Shown: piece by piece, positions 1 through 10,300 of the stretch
How the letters are laid out: the number at the start of each line of letters is the position of its first letter
Position numbering within the stretch: the stretch's first letter is position 1
NCBI RefSeq assembly: GCF_022760175.1
Contig: NZ_CP094326.1
Coordinates: forward strand, 3,398,804-3,462,803
Source: Zhouia spongiae
GTDB taxonomy: Bacteria > Bacteroidota > Bacteroidia > Flavobacteriales > Flavobacteriaceae
Length of the DNA stretch: 64,000 bases
Direction: 5' to 3'
Notes under the pieces: generated by a model
What the model saw: only the letters and a program-made list of their open reading frames with translations
Database searches by the model: none
Told to the model about the DNA's origin: nothing
Program-made: the position numbers and the translations under genes

Positions 1-275
1 TATGCCTTATTTGACTCTTCAAATTGTGACAATAACCATACTCTTAATTGAGCTCTCGATAAATCATATGAATCTTGAATCTTGACAGGAATGATTTTCT
101 TATAAGAGTTTGAATCAGAGTATTTATCAAGGTAGCTAATAATATCACCTTTATTTTTTTTAATCTCAACAATGAGATCTTCTGGTAAAGCTCCCTTAAA
201 ATTCAATTTTAAATTATTATTTTCGACAGTAATTTTTACCCCCCTATCTATAAGACTTCTAATCAAGGAATTCAT
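1..275 (-). CDS. P9: N-terminus of a further NRPS (TubC docking domain + start of C domain), partial
   Basis: This is the start of a gene that runs off the left edge. Reading leftward from the ATG at 273-275, the frame is open to base 1. The first ~50 residues (MNSLIRSLIDRGVKITVEN...) resemble the TubC-type N-terminal docking domains of the other NRPS proteins here: a short helix, a basic beta-hairpin, then a Glu/Lys-rich helix. They are followed by YDLSRAQLRVWLLSQF, the first conserved C-domain motif (LSxAQxRxW). An in-frame stop lies about 12 codons upstream, and this is the first Met after it. The gene follows P8 in the same direction after 252 bp. It should therefore accept the chain from the P8 carrier protein, showing that the assembly line continues. 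Its amino-acid specificity lies outside the window. Confidence 0.85.
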   Translation of the reverse strand, partial: MNSLIRSLIDRGVKITVENNNLKLNFKGALPEDLIVEIKKNKGDIISYLDKYSDSNSYKKIIPVKIQDSYDLSRAQLRVWLLSQFEESNKA

Positions 276-420
276 TAAAATTTGTGGATTTATTAGTTTT
301 GTATTAATTTATTAAAGATTTTCATAATTATTTGCTTTCACAAATTTCATTTTCTTTTAATTGTCTTATAATTGTAGTTAATTTAAACTAAGATATTAAT
401 GGTGAAGTAAAATCCTTAAT

Positions 421-440
421 AACAATTAATACTAATTGTT
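421..440. other. Short perfect inverted repeat between P8 and P9
   Basis: Bases 421-428 and 433-440 form an 8-bp perfect dyad (AACAATTA / TAATTGTT) with a 4-nt loop, in the 252-bp gap between the P8 stop and the P9 start. The stem is almost all A/T and has no clear T-tract after it on the minus strand. It may be a weak hairpin, or chance in AT-rich DNA. No other feature was seen in 276-527. Confidence 0.25.
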
Positions 441-527
441 GATTCTCAAACTTAAAATTCTTTTTAATTACAATTTTGGAACCTCTAATTAATAATCATT
501 TTAAAAATAATTATAACAAAGGACACT

Positions 528-3500
528 CTAAATAATCATTTCCTGAAGATCTTCTGTACCCGAACTATTATCAGAAATTTCCCTTAACCTTCTGGCTAAA
601 TCTATTTCTCGTGACAACTCTTTAATTGTTCCTTTCTCTAAAAAATCTTGCAGTGAAATATCAACATCAAACTCTTTAAACATCCGTTTGATTATCGTCA
701 TCGATTTTAATGAATCTCCTCCTAGCTCAAAAAATGAATCCTCAATTCCAATTCCAGTTATTCCGAAAAAAGTTTCCCATAATTTTGTAAGTCTAATTTC
801 CGTATTAGAAATAGGCGTAACATAATTTGACTCAATAGAAATTCTAGAATTATTTTCATTTACGTAATCTGTTGTTTTATTATACTCCAGGTCCTTAATC
901 TTCTTATTTGTAAGTTCTATTTTAGAATATAAATCAGAAGTCGAAACTATTAATCTTAACTTCTCTCTAATTTTAAAAGACAAATTGAAAATATTTATCA
1001 AATCCGTTTTATCTATTTTTTCATTAGATTTTTCTACATCCAAATCCAATCCATCCAAATCCACAACTTTCCAGTTAAGTTTTTCGTTCTCTTTTGATAG
1101 AATAAAATGGTCCGCAAATAAATTAGAAGATAAGTATGCTCCTAATGAATGACCTCCTAATACGGTAGATAAACTTGTTGTAGTCCAAATAAAATCAATC
1201 TCCTTATCTTTAAAAACACTATATAAGTTTTTCAATCCAAATGCCTTGGATTTAAAGTGAGGAAGCATAAACTTTATATCTGTATTTAAAATGTTCTTAT
1301 AACATTCCTCCATTTGAATAACGCCAGCTGCATGAATTACTCCGTTTACTCTACCAAATTTCTCTTCAACCATACTTACAAAAGAATTAAGAGAATTTAA
1401 ATCCGAAATATCTAAATTATGGTATTCTACCTTAGAATTAAGCTTTTTCATATCTAATAAAAATCTTAATTTCATTTTCATTCTTTCTGAAATAGAAGAT
1501 GAAGCTAATAAGTCACTCCATTGCGAAAATTTTGGTATATCATTTCTTCCCAATAAAACAACTCTTGCATTAAAATTTGAGGTTAAATATTCACAAAAGG
1601 TTCTTCCAACACTCCCCAAGCCCCCAGTAATAATATAAACACCTTCTTGTAGTAAAATATCCGATGAAAGGTTAATATTAGAATTCAATTGTATTCTCTT
1701 GTAATCATTTAGCCATCTTGTTTGTTTTCTGTAAGCAATGTTGAAATCAGGTTTTTCCTGGTTAAACTCATTTAAAACAGCTTGTGCATAATTGTCCTCC
1801 TTATCTATATCTAATGAAAAGCAATCTACATAATTATTTTCCATCGAAAATGATTTTAACAATCCTATAGATGTAGCATATTTATATTCTGATTTTTCCC
1901 CTGCAAATACCTGATGAAAATTATATGACAAGTATCCTAATACAACTTTCTTATCTAAATTTTGATATTCTAGGCTCTTAATTAGGTTAAGAATTCGTTT
2001 AAAGTCAATACTTTCAAATTGATTTTTTATAGTTAAGTCTTTATCTAAATGAATTTCTTTATCATCATTACTTAATCCCCATCCATAAATTATTTTTTCA
2101 TATGAAATATTGTCACTCTTTAAGTCTTCAAGCAACCTACTCATATCATTTAGTTCAGTACCGCAGACCTGATACTTATACTTTGATAATTTTTTAAATT
2201 TATTTCCTAAAGAAATCTCTACAAATGAAGAGCCTTGCTTCCTTAACAAATCTTTTATCTCTCGAATTATAATTTGATCAGTTTCAAACAATAAATAAGA
2301 ATTATTAATCTTATTCTTAATGCTATTACACTCAGGATATACAACATTTGTCCAAACTTCTTGATAAAAACTATTGAAGACTGATTCTTTTTTGGGTTTA
2401 ACATTTACCTGTGCAGCCACGTTTGAGTAAGGATCTACCTCTGCAGGAAATTTATTTTTCAAAAATGGATATTTTGGCAGCGATAACTTAAATACTTGTT
2501 TGTTTTTATAATAATTTTGCCAATTTACTTGTTTCCCTAATTGCCATAAGGTTTCAAGTAGGGATACCATGGTAAGACATGCATTAGAATTAGCTTTCCT
2601 TGTAGGTAAAGATGCAATTTTAGCTTTAATTAACCGCTGTTTACTCCTTTCATTTTGACCAATCAAATTGAGTAATGTAGAACCCGGACCAATTTCTATA
2701 AAAATTTTATTTTTCTTTTCTGAAAATAAGGTCTTCACACAACTATTAAACCTAACGGGTGAAATAATTTGCTCCTTCCAGTAACTACTTTTTTTAATTT
2801 CATCTTCGGTGATAAATTCGCCTGTTATATTTGAAATTATTTTATATTTCGGAGAACTAAAACTTATTTGATTACAAACATCTTCGAATTCCGATAACAT
2901 AGGTTCCATTAAATTAGAATGAAATGCATGAGAGGTATTGATTCTCTTATTAGTAATTTCAAGTTCATTTAATTGAATATTTAATTTCTTTATGGCTTCT
3001 TTACTTCCTGAAAAAACACATTGATCATCATTATTTATTGCTGCTATTTGAATATCATTTGATATAAATTCTTTAGCTTCCACCTCTCCTATTACTGCAC
3101 TAATCATATCCCCTTCTGGAAGGTCGTTCATTAATCGTCCCCGATGATATACAAGAAATATACCTTCTTCGAAACTAAATACATTACTAATACATGCGCC
3201 TACATATTCACCTAAACTATGTCCTATAATATATTGCGGTTCTATCCCAAAACTAATTAATAAAGATGCTAAGGCATACTCCACTAAAAACAACAAAGGT
3301 TGCGTATTATCAGTTCTAGACAAGAACGATTCTGCATTATCATTATCATTAAATAATATTTTCTTAAAATCTTTACCATTTGAAATTTTTTTAAGAAACA
3401 CAAACCCTTTATCCAATATGTATCTAAATTCGCTATAAGATTCATATAACTCTTTAGACATGTTCAAATATTGAGACCCTTGACCTGAAAACAGAAAAAC

Positions 3501-5096
3501 TATTGGATTATATTCTCCGTTAAATGTATTTTGAGAATAATTCAAAGGTTGTGAGGCTTTTAATCCTGCCTTTAATTTATTTAAATCATTCGTTATTATA
3601 GACTTTCGATATGGAAAATCTTTTCTGCCTATATTAAGGGTGTATGCAATATTTTCTAGTGATTCTGAACAATTTAAAAGATATTTCTCAAATTTTATAG
3701 CTAAATGATCTAATGACGTTTCATTTTTAGCACTTAATGTCAATAGGCTATAAGGCAATTTTGAGGGCTCTTTATTCACCTTAGGAGGTTCTTCTAGTAT
3801 TACATGCGCATTAGTTCCTCCTATACCAAATGAACTAACACCAGCTCTTAAGGGCATGTCATTTACTGATTTCCATTCCTTAAGTTTATTTATAGTATAA
3901 AAGGGGCCTTCATCAAATGCTATATTCTTATTAGGCTTTGTAAAATGTAAAGACTTAGGAATTTTTTTATTATACAACGACAGTACAACCTTAATGAATC
4001 CAGCTACACCAGCAGCTGCATCTAAATGACCAATATTAGTTTTTACTGATCCAATTCCACAATGCTTTTTCTTATTATTATTAAATGCATTATTAAGTGC
4101 TTCTATCTCAATAGGGTCTCCCAGATTCGTAGCCGTTCCATGAGCTTCTATATATGATATAGAATCTGCTGTAACCCTAGATATTTTATGAGCCAATTTT
4201 ACACATTCTATTTGCCCTTCTACACTAGGAGAAGAATACCCAACTTTTCTTATACCATCATTATTTACCGAACTACCTTTTACAATAGCATAAATATTAT
4301 CATTGTCCCTAATGGCATCTTTAAGTTTTTTTAAAACAACTACACCTGCACCATCCCCACTTACCGTTCCACTAGAATTCTCATCAAATGTCCTGCAATG
4401 TCCATCATTGGAATATATCATACCCTCCTCATATTTATATCCATTTTTTATATTGGAAGTAAAGGAGACCCCGCCTGCTAAAGCAATTTCGCATTCGCCT
4501 GTTAACAAACTTCTTATTGCAGTATGGATTGCTACCAAAGAAGTTGAACAAGCTGTATTAATATTTATTGACGGTCCCTTTAGGTTTAACTTATATGATA
4601 TTAATGTTGATAAAAAGTCTTTATTTGATAATTGGTCTATATAAAAATCATGAGCCCCTGATTTAGATGCATTTAATATCGCATACGCTTTCCATGTTAT
4701 ATTTTCACTAGCTCCAGAAAAAAGACCTATTCTTCCAGAAAATGAATCTGGATTATAGCCAGAATCTTCTAGTGCATTCCAAACACATTCATGATAAATT
4801 CTAATTTGAGGATCCATCATTCTCGCTTCATCTTGTATATAATTAAAAAAATTAGCATCGAATGTGTCTGGTTCAAACATTGCACCATGGGCTGGAATAA
4901 ATTTCTTATGATTTATTTCTTTAGAATTTAAACCTCTGGATTTTAGCTCTTCTTCATTATAAAATTTTATCGACTCCTTACCTTCTATCAAATTATGCCA
5001 AAAACCTTGAATATCATTTGAACCTGGAAATCTTCCTGAAAGGCCTATTACGGCGACTTCTAAACCTGTATATTTTTTTTTCTCTATTTCTTCCAT
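528..5096 (-). CDS. P8: type I PKS module, KS-AT-KR-ACP
   Basis: A monomodular polyketide synthase of 1522 aa. KS: residues ~14-440, with active-site Cys ~183 in NTACSTS and the two His motifs EAHGTATNLGDP and KTNIGHLDAAAG. AT: ~560-870, with GHSLGEY and the malonyl-type HAFH motif. KR: ~1150-1340, with TGGLGSVG and a Ser/Tyr/Asn set in the region of GAYLSSN. ACP: ~1430-1500, with phosphopantetheine Ser ~1461 in LGGDSL. No DH or ER was seen. It should extend the Val-bearing chain from P7 by one malonyl unit and reduce it to the beta-hydroxy state, giving a 4-amino-3-hydroxy-5-methylhexanoyl unit. Unlike the PKS blocks in P2 and P4-P6 it is not part of the near-identical repeat family. It also lacks a TubC docking domain, so it probably joined the line independently. 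The C-terminus ends shortly after the ACP (...EDLQEMII), with no thioesterase. Confidence 0.95.
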   Translation of the reverse strand: MEEIEKKKYTGLEVAVIGLSGRFPGSNDIQGFWHNLIEGKESIKFYNEEELKSRGLNSKEINHKKFIPAHGAMFEPDTFDANFFNYIQDEARMMDPQIRIYHECVWNALEDSGYNPDSFSGRIGLFSGASENITWKAYAILNASKSGAHDFYIDQLSNKDFLSTLISYKLNLKGPSININTACSTSLVAIHTAIRSLLTGECEIALAGGVSFTSNIKNGYKYEEGMIYSNDGHCRTFDENSSGTVSGDGAGVVVLKKLKDAIRDNDNIYAIVKGSSVNNDGIRKVGYSSPSVEGQIECVKLAHKISRVTADSISYIEAHGTATNLGDPIEIEALNNAFNNNKKKHCGIGSVKTNIGHLDAAAGVAGFIKVVLSLYNKKIPKSLHFTKPNKNIAFDEGPFYTINKLKEWKSVNDMPLRAGVSSFGIGGTNAHVILEEPPKVNKEPSKLPYSLLTLSAKNETSLDHLAIKFEKYLLNCSESLENIAYTLNIGRKDFPYRKSIITNDLNKLKAGLKASQPLNYSQNTFNGEYNPIVFLFSGQGSQYLNMSKELYESYSEFRYILDKGFVFLKKISNGKDFKKILFNDNDNAESFLSRTDNTQPLLFLVEYALASLLISFGIEPQYIIGHSLGEYVGACISNVFSFEEGIFLVYHRGRLMNDLPEGDMISAVIGEVEAKEFISNDIQIAAINNDDQCVFSGSKEAIKKLNIQLNELEITNKRINTSHAFHSNLMEPMLSEFEDVCNQISFSSPKYKIISNITGEFITEDEIKKSSYWKEQIISPVRFNSCVKTLFSEKKNKIFIEIGPGSTLLNLIGQNERSKQRLIKAKIASLPTRKANSNACLTMVSLLETLWQLGKQVNWQNYYKNKQVFKLSLPKYPFLKNKFPAEVDPYSNVAAQVNVKPKKESVFNSFYQEVWTNVVYPECNSIKNKINNSYLLFETDQIIIREIKDLLRKQGSSFVEISLGNKFKKLSKYKYQVCGTELNDMSRLLEDLKSDNISYEKIIYGWGLSNDDKEIHLDKDLTIKNQFESIDFKRILNLIKSLEYQNLDKKVVLGYLSYNFHQVFAGEKSEYKYATSIGLLKSFSMENNYVDCFSLDIDKEDNYAQAVLNEFNQEKPDFNIAYRKQTRWLNDYKRIQLNSNINLSSDILLQEGVYIITGGLGSVGRTFCEYLTSNFNARVVLLGRNDIPKFSQWSDLLASSSISERMKMKLRFLLDMKKLNSKVEYHNLDISDLNSLNSFVSMVEEKFGRVNGVIHAAGVIQMEECYKNILNTDIKFMLPHFKSKAFGLKNLYSVFKDKEIDFIWTTTSLSTVLGGHSLGAYLSSNLFADHFILSKENEKLNWKVVDLDGLDLDVEKSNEKIDKTDLINIFNLSFKIREKLRLIVSTSDLYSKIELTNKKIKDLEYNKTTDYVNENNSRISIESNYVTPISNTEIRLTKLWETFFGITGIGIEDSFFELGGDSLKSMTIIKRMFKEFDVDISLQDFLEKGTIKELSREIDLARRLREISDNSSGTEDLQEMII

Positions 5097-5925
5097 ATTT
5101 GATTAATCATCTTATTAATTCAAAAAGTATCATATCGTATTTAAAACATGATTAAATCTGAAAATCATATTCAATTAAGTCTTTTTTGAGCTTATGAATA
5201 TCTTTAAATTACTAACTCAATTATATATAATTTATCAGTGTATATCTCTTATTGCTTTAATCATAAAATTTTGCTAGTGTAATTACAAGTACATTTGATT
5301 AATATGATATTTTGAATAATTAACTCAATTATTTAACCTACTATGTAGCCCTTTCCAAATTTATAGGTTTACAGACTGCCCAAAATAAGACAAAGTTAAA
5401 TTCAATAAATTTTCACTATTTAATTCCTCGTTAATCTTCCTAAAATCAAACGAACACTTAACTATTTTACACAATAAGGATATTAATATATTTATACTTT
5501 ATAAGAACTATATAGTTAACCCATTAAAACAAAATTCAAATTATTTTATAAAACTAATAATCACTTTAAAGCTTCATACATATTCTTCTAAAAATGTCAT
5601 TGCACTACCTATTTAATCAACTGTAGTTTTACAACATGTAGTTCAATTTTTAATTGTTTAAGAATTAAATGAACGTATAATTATTTGAGAAAATCTATTT
5701 CACTGATAATTTATCGTAGCAGGAATCTAAAGTTCATTGAATAATTAATTAGTCACACCTAAACCACCACTCATTTATTTAACGGTTATCATCGAATAAT
5801 ATAAATACATCCATATTTAATAATTCAAAACCGTAATAAAAAGTTCCATTACTTAATATTAATTGATTATAACCCAAGTTTGTTGTTTACAACGACTGAA
5901 TATTTCATTTGTTTAAAGCAATGAA
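5097..5925. other. Intergenic stretch, no gene seen
   Basis: 829 bp of very AT-rich DNA between the P8 start and the end of the membrane-protein gene, with stops in all frames. A short A/T-only dyad at 5315-5333 (AATAATT / AATTATT) is the only structure I noticed. A promoter for P8 would be expected here, but I found no convincing TAnnTTTG-type element on the minus strand. Confidence 0.5.
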
Positions 5926-6462
5926 TTAATCCTCTATTTTTTGTTTCATTATTAGAGAAACAATAACTCCAAAAACAGAAGAAACTATTAAAAAAATACC
6001 AGATGCTTTAAATAATTCGATAAATCCAAAATAAATAATTTTTTCAACTTTATTCAATTCTTCTCGTATAACATTTCGAGGTAGGTTATAATTCTCTAAA
6101 TTGTCCAATGTAGATTCATAAATCCTCTCTTTTGCAATAATCCCTGCATCCAAATCGATAATATTAAATAAGGCGTATGTAAATAATAGATTCATTATCG
6201 TACCAATCAATACCGTTAAAATAAATATCACAAAGGCCTTTTCGAAAGAGATATATCCATTCAATGTTTTTTTCATACTGTTAATTGAAATAACTCCTAA
6301 TACAATTGATCCTAACAACATAATTAACACACATGAGAGGTTATAATCAACCATTATTTTTATATCCAGATAATAAACTACCAAAAGGAGAATAATATTA
6401 AAAACCCCTAATAAAAAACCATTGATTGATACAATTTCTCTTTGTTTCATTTTTTGTTTCAT
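5926..6462 (-). CDS. DUF4199-like small integral membrane protein
   Basis: A protein of ~178 aa with four predicted hydrophobic segments. Two lie near the N-terminus (GFLLGVFNIILLLVVYYL and CVLIMLLGSIVLGVISI), one in the middle (FVIFILTVLIGTIMNLLFTY), and one near the C-terminus (FKASGIFLIVSSVFGVIVSL). This layout and spacing recall DUF4199 proteins, which are common in Bacteroidota and have no established function; the match is from memory of the family. The start is ambiguous: ATG at 6462 or 6450, or GTG at 6486, all lie inside a 12-bp tandem repeat encoding KQKM/KQKV. I chose 6462. It sits alone in a 2.25 kb break between P7 and P8, on the same strand, with ~830-880 bp of non-coding DNA on each side. 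Nothing ties it to product synthesis. Immunity or export support is possible but unsupported. Confidence 0.7.
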   Translation of the reverse strand: MKQKMKQREIVSINGFLLGVFNIILLLVVYYLDIKIMVDYNLSCVLIMLLGSIVLGVISINSMKKTLNGYISFEKAFVIFILTVLIGTIMNLLFTYALFNIIDLDAGIIAKERIYESTLDNLENYNLPRNVIREELNKVEKIIYFGFIELFKASGIFLIVSSVFGVIVSLIMKQKIED

Positions 6463-6491
6463 TTTTTGTTTCACTTTTTGTTTCACTTTTT
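6444..6491. repeat. 12-bp tandem repeat (four copies) at the start of the membrane-protein gene
   Basis: Four head-to-tail copies of the 12-mer GTTTCATTTTTT (the last two with C for T at position 7). On the minus strand each encodes a K-Q-K-(M/V) unit. Because 12 is a multiple of three, copy-number change would alter the number of in-frame start codons and the basic N-terminus without shifting the frame. Confidence 0.9.
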
Positions 6492-7346
6492 GTTTTAATT
6501 ATGATGTAACCATTTCGAAATTTATTTAGACCAAAAAAATTCCGAATATTTACCCCATAACTTTGCACATATTTTATAATAAACACTGCTTATAATTAAT
6601 CATATTTTTAATAAGCAACTGTACATAAATTTAACATCAATGATGATGATATAATTGCTCTTAAAAATGATTGATTTCTAAATCTAGAAGTTTTCTAATC
6701 TAAAATATCCATAGTTACTATTAATAACTATTAAATAGTTATACATTAAATTTAAAACGATGATAATACATTGTTTAAATGTGTAAATCACTAACCCAAT
6801 ATTAACTTTGATGGAAGATATTATTTTAAAAAAAAACACGGCTAACGCCACCTTAACTCACATGAATTAAGTTTAAGAACTGTCAAAATTTCAAATTTTT
6901 GACTTTGTAAAAAAAGTAAAAATAAATTTATTTTCCATGCTTTTAACATAAAAAATATTAAGAACTATAAACAATATTTTTGTTTAAAAATTAACGAATA
7001 ATAGTATAATTAATAAACTAAAAACCAAATAACTGATTGATAGATCTTTAAATAAACTTCAGAGCTAGCAATGTTTATGAGCTTTTAAAGATTTACAATT
7101 CTGCAATATTATTTATTAACAAGCCCGTTATGGTTACTTTTTATTAATTAATTTAAGGGATTTTCTCTTTATTTATATTTCCTATAGTTCATAATATGAA
7201 TACAAATGTGACTCATAAAAATCCGTATTCTAATAACAACTAGGTTTTATTTAGATAAACTTTAATTTATAGGTTATTATAACGGTAGGCTATATGATCC
7301 GTACATTTTATACATTTTTGTTTTATGACTGAAAAACACTATCAAT
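6492..7346. other. Intergenic stretch, no gene seen
   Basis: 855 bp of AT-rich DNA between the P7 stop and the membrane-protein gene, with stops in all frames. It has no RNA gene, coding signal or strong terminator that I can recognise. Confidence 0.5.
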
Positions 7347-10300
7347 TTAGTTGTTATTTAAAAGTGATATATTTTCTTGAAAAACTCTGGTAGCATCATC
7401 TAACAATGAATCCATTTGATTCATTGAATTATTGGAATTAATACTTTTTGAAAACGAAGCAATTGTTGGATATTTAAATAAGGTTACTACATTAAGTTCA
7501 TATTGAAAAGCTTTATTAATTTTATTCATTAATTTTATAATTTTAAATGAATTTCCTCCTAGGGCAAAAAAGTTCGAGTTTATACCAATATTTTCTTTAG
7601 AAATTCCTAAAACATCACTCCAAATAATTACCAATTTCTCTTCAATTGAATTACTTGGAGCTACATAATCGTTTCCTAAGAGATTAGAAATATCGTCCGG
7701 ATCTGGCAATGAATTTCTGTCAACCTTACCATTTTGAGATAATGGAAGTGCCTTTAATAAAACAAAATAGACAGGAATCATATGCTCAGGTAAAACACTT
7801 CTCAAGTACTCGATCAAATCACTTACCTCTACTGTATCTCCAACATAATAAGCAATTAAATTCTTCTCTCCAATCTTAATTTCTTTAAATACAACACAAC
7901 AATTAACTATTCCCTTTATTCGCTGCAAAGTAAACTCTATTTCATCTAATTCTACACGATATCCTCGAATCTTAACCTGATTATCTTTTCTTCCAATAAA
8001 CTCTATAGTTCCATCCGGTAACCACCTTCCTAAGTCTCCTGTTTTATATAAACGTTCACCCTCTCTATAAGGATTAATAATAAATTTTTCAGAGGTAAGC
8101 AATTTATTTTTCCAATATCCCCGTGCTAAACCATCTCCTCCTAAACAAATCTCTCCGACTATTCCTACAGACTGTAATCTATTGTTCTTATTTAAAATAT
8201 AAGCCATACTATTCGATATTGGCCTTCCAATAGGAATACTTGACTTGGTAAAATCTTTATCTATGATTTTATGATTTGTAGAAAATGTAGTGTTCTCTGT
8301 TGGACCATAACCATTATATATTATCAAATCGGGATATTCACCATTCAACTTTTCTATATGGTACTTTGATAATTTTTCACCTCCGACAATAACAAATGAT
8401 AATTCACTAAAAAGATTAATTTCTGTATCAATATAAGAATTTAACAACCCTGAAGTTAGCCACATTGTATTTACGGCTCTTCTAGAAATTAATTTTCTTA
8501 GTGATTCAATATCCATTAATTTAGCTTCTGGACATAAAAGCAGTTGACCACCATTCAACAAAGTTCCCCAATATTCAAATATAGTTGCATCAAAGGATAC
8601 TGCTCCTGTGGACAATAATACAGTCGTTGTTTTTAAGTTAATCGATTTATTATTCTTAACTAATCGGAGAACACTTTTATGCTCCACCATAACTCCTTTG
8701 GGCTTGCCTGTTGAACCCGAGGTATATATAACATATGCCAGGTTATCTCCCTTAACTCCTGTTTCAATATTTGTTCTAGGAGCTTTGGCTATCTTTTCCC
8801 ATTCAGAATCAAGATAAATAATCTCTGAATTTGTTTTTGGCAACTCTATTTGTTCTTGCGTTAAAACTATAGCACAATTCGTGTCTTTAAACATGTAAGA
8901 GATTCTCTCCTCTGGATAGGTCGGGTCAATAGGTACATAAGCGCCTCCTGCCTTTAGTATTCCTAACAATCCTACTATCATTTCCAATGAACGCTCTACA
9001 CAAATACCTACTAAACTTTCCGCCTTTACGCCTTTACTCTGTAAATAATACGCTAGCTGATTTGACCTTTCATTTAACTCTCGGTAAGTCAAAGAATCAC
9101 CTTCAAATACCACGGCCACATTATCTGGAGTCTTTTCTGACTGCTCCTCAAATAATTGATGAATACATTTTTCCTTAGGATAATCTACTTGGGTGTCATT
9201 CCAATCAAAAAGTAACTGTTGCCTTTCTGAAGAAGTCAACAACTCTATATCTTTTATCTGTCTCTGTGAATTTTCTATTAACTGTTCCACCAATACCTTA
9301 AAATGATTGGCCATCCTTTCTATTGTATCTGAATCAAACAAATCTGTGTTATATTCAATACCGCCATAAAGACCTTTTTCCGTTTCGGTAAAATCTAAGG
9401 TGATCTCAAACTTGGATATTGTAGATTCAATTCCTACAGACTCGACGTTCAATCCTGAAAATTTAAGTTCTCCCTCAGGATTGTTTTGTAAAACCATCAT
9501 TACCTGAAATAATGGAGAATATGAAAGGTTGCGCTCAGGCTCTAACATATCAACTACTTTCTCAAATGGTAGATCCTGATTTTCATAGGCTTCTAAAGTT
9601 GTTTGTTTTACCCTGCCTAAGAATTCATTAAAAGACAATTCTGTATTTACATCACTCCTTAAGGCCAAGGTGTTAACAAATAAACCTATTAACCCCTCTA
9701 CCTCTTCTCTGGTTCTGTTAGCTATGGGGCTGCCCACGCAAATATCAGATTCACCAGTGTATTTATGAAGTAATATTTTAAATATAGACAATAATGTCAT
9801 AAACAAGGTTGCGTCATTCTCCCGACTTAACCGATTTAATTTATCTGTGACATCTTTATTTAAATGGATAGGTAACCTATCACCATTAAAGGTTTGTTCC
9901 TTGGGACGGGGTTTGTCCGTAGGTAGCTCTAGTATTGAAACACCTTCCAATTTGCCTTTCCAGTATTTAGACTGCTTTTGTAACAGTTCTCCTTCTAAAT
10001 ACTCTCTTTGCCATATGGAATAATCACCATATTGAATAGGTAACTCTTTTAATGGTGATGGACGACCACTAATAAAAGCTTCATAAAGCTGTGTAATCTC
10101 ATTTATCAATATAGATAATGACCAACCATCTGATATTATATGATGTTTATTGATAAATAAAACAGACTCGTCCTTGTCTACAGAATAAATTTTAAAACGG
10201 ATTAAACTATCATTTGCTAAATCAAACGTCTTTTGAGACTCTTCTTTTAATAAATCTAATATTTGTTTATTTGATTCCTCTTTTGATAAATGACTTAGAT

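Noticed and set aside
6398-6586. Minus-strand 62-codon frame across the 12-bp repeat
   Set aside because: It overlaps the membrane-protein gene in another frame and its C-terminal half is just the repeat read out of frame (KSETKNETKNE).
8987-9178. Plus-strand 63-codon open frame that recurs almost unchanged at seven places (also 12167, 20060, 27954, 40012, 47501, 59841)
   Set aside because: It is the antisense of the repeated A-domain N-terminal segment; recurrence comes from the DNA repeat, not from selection on the plus-strand frame.
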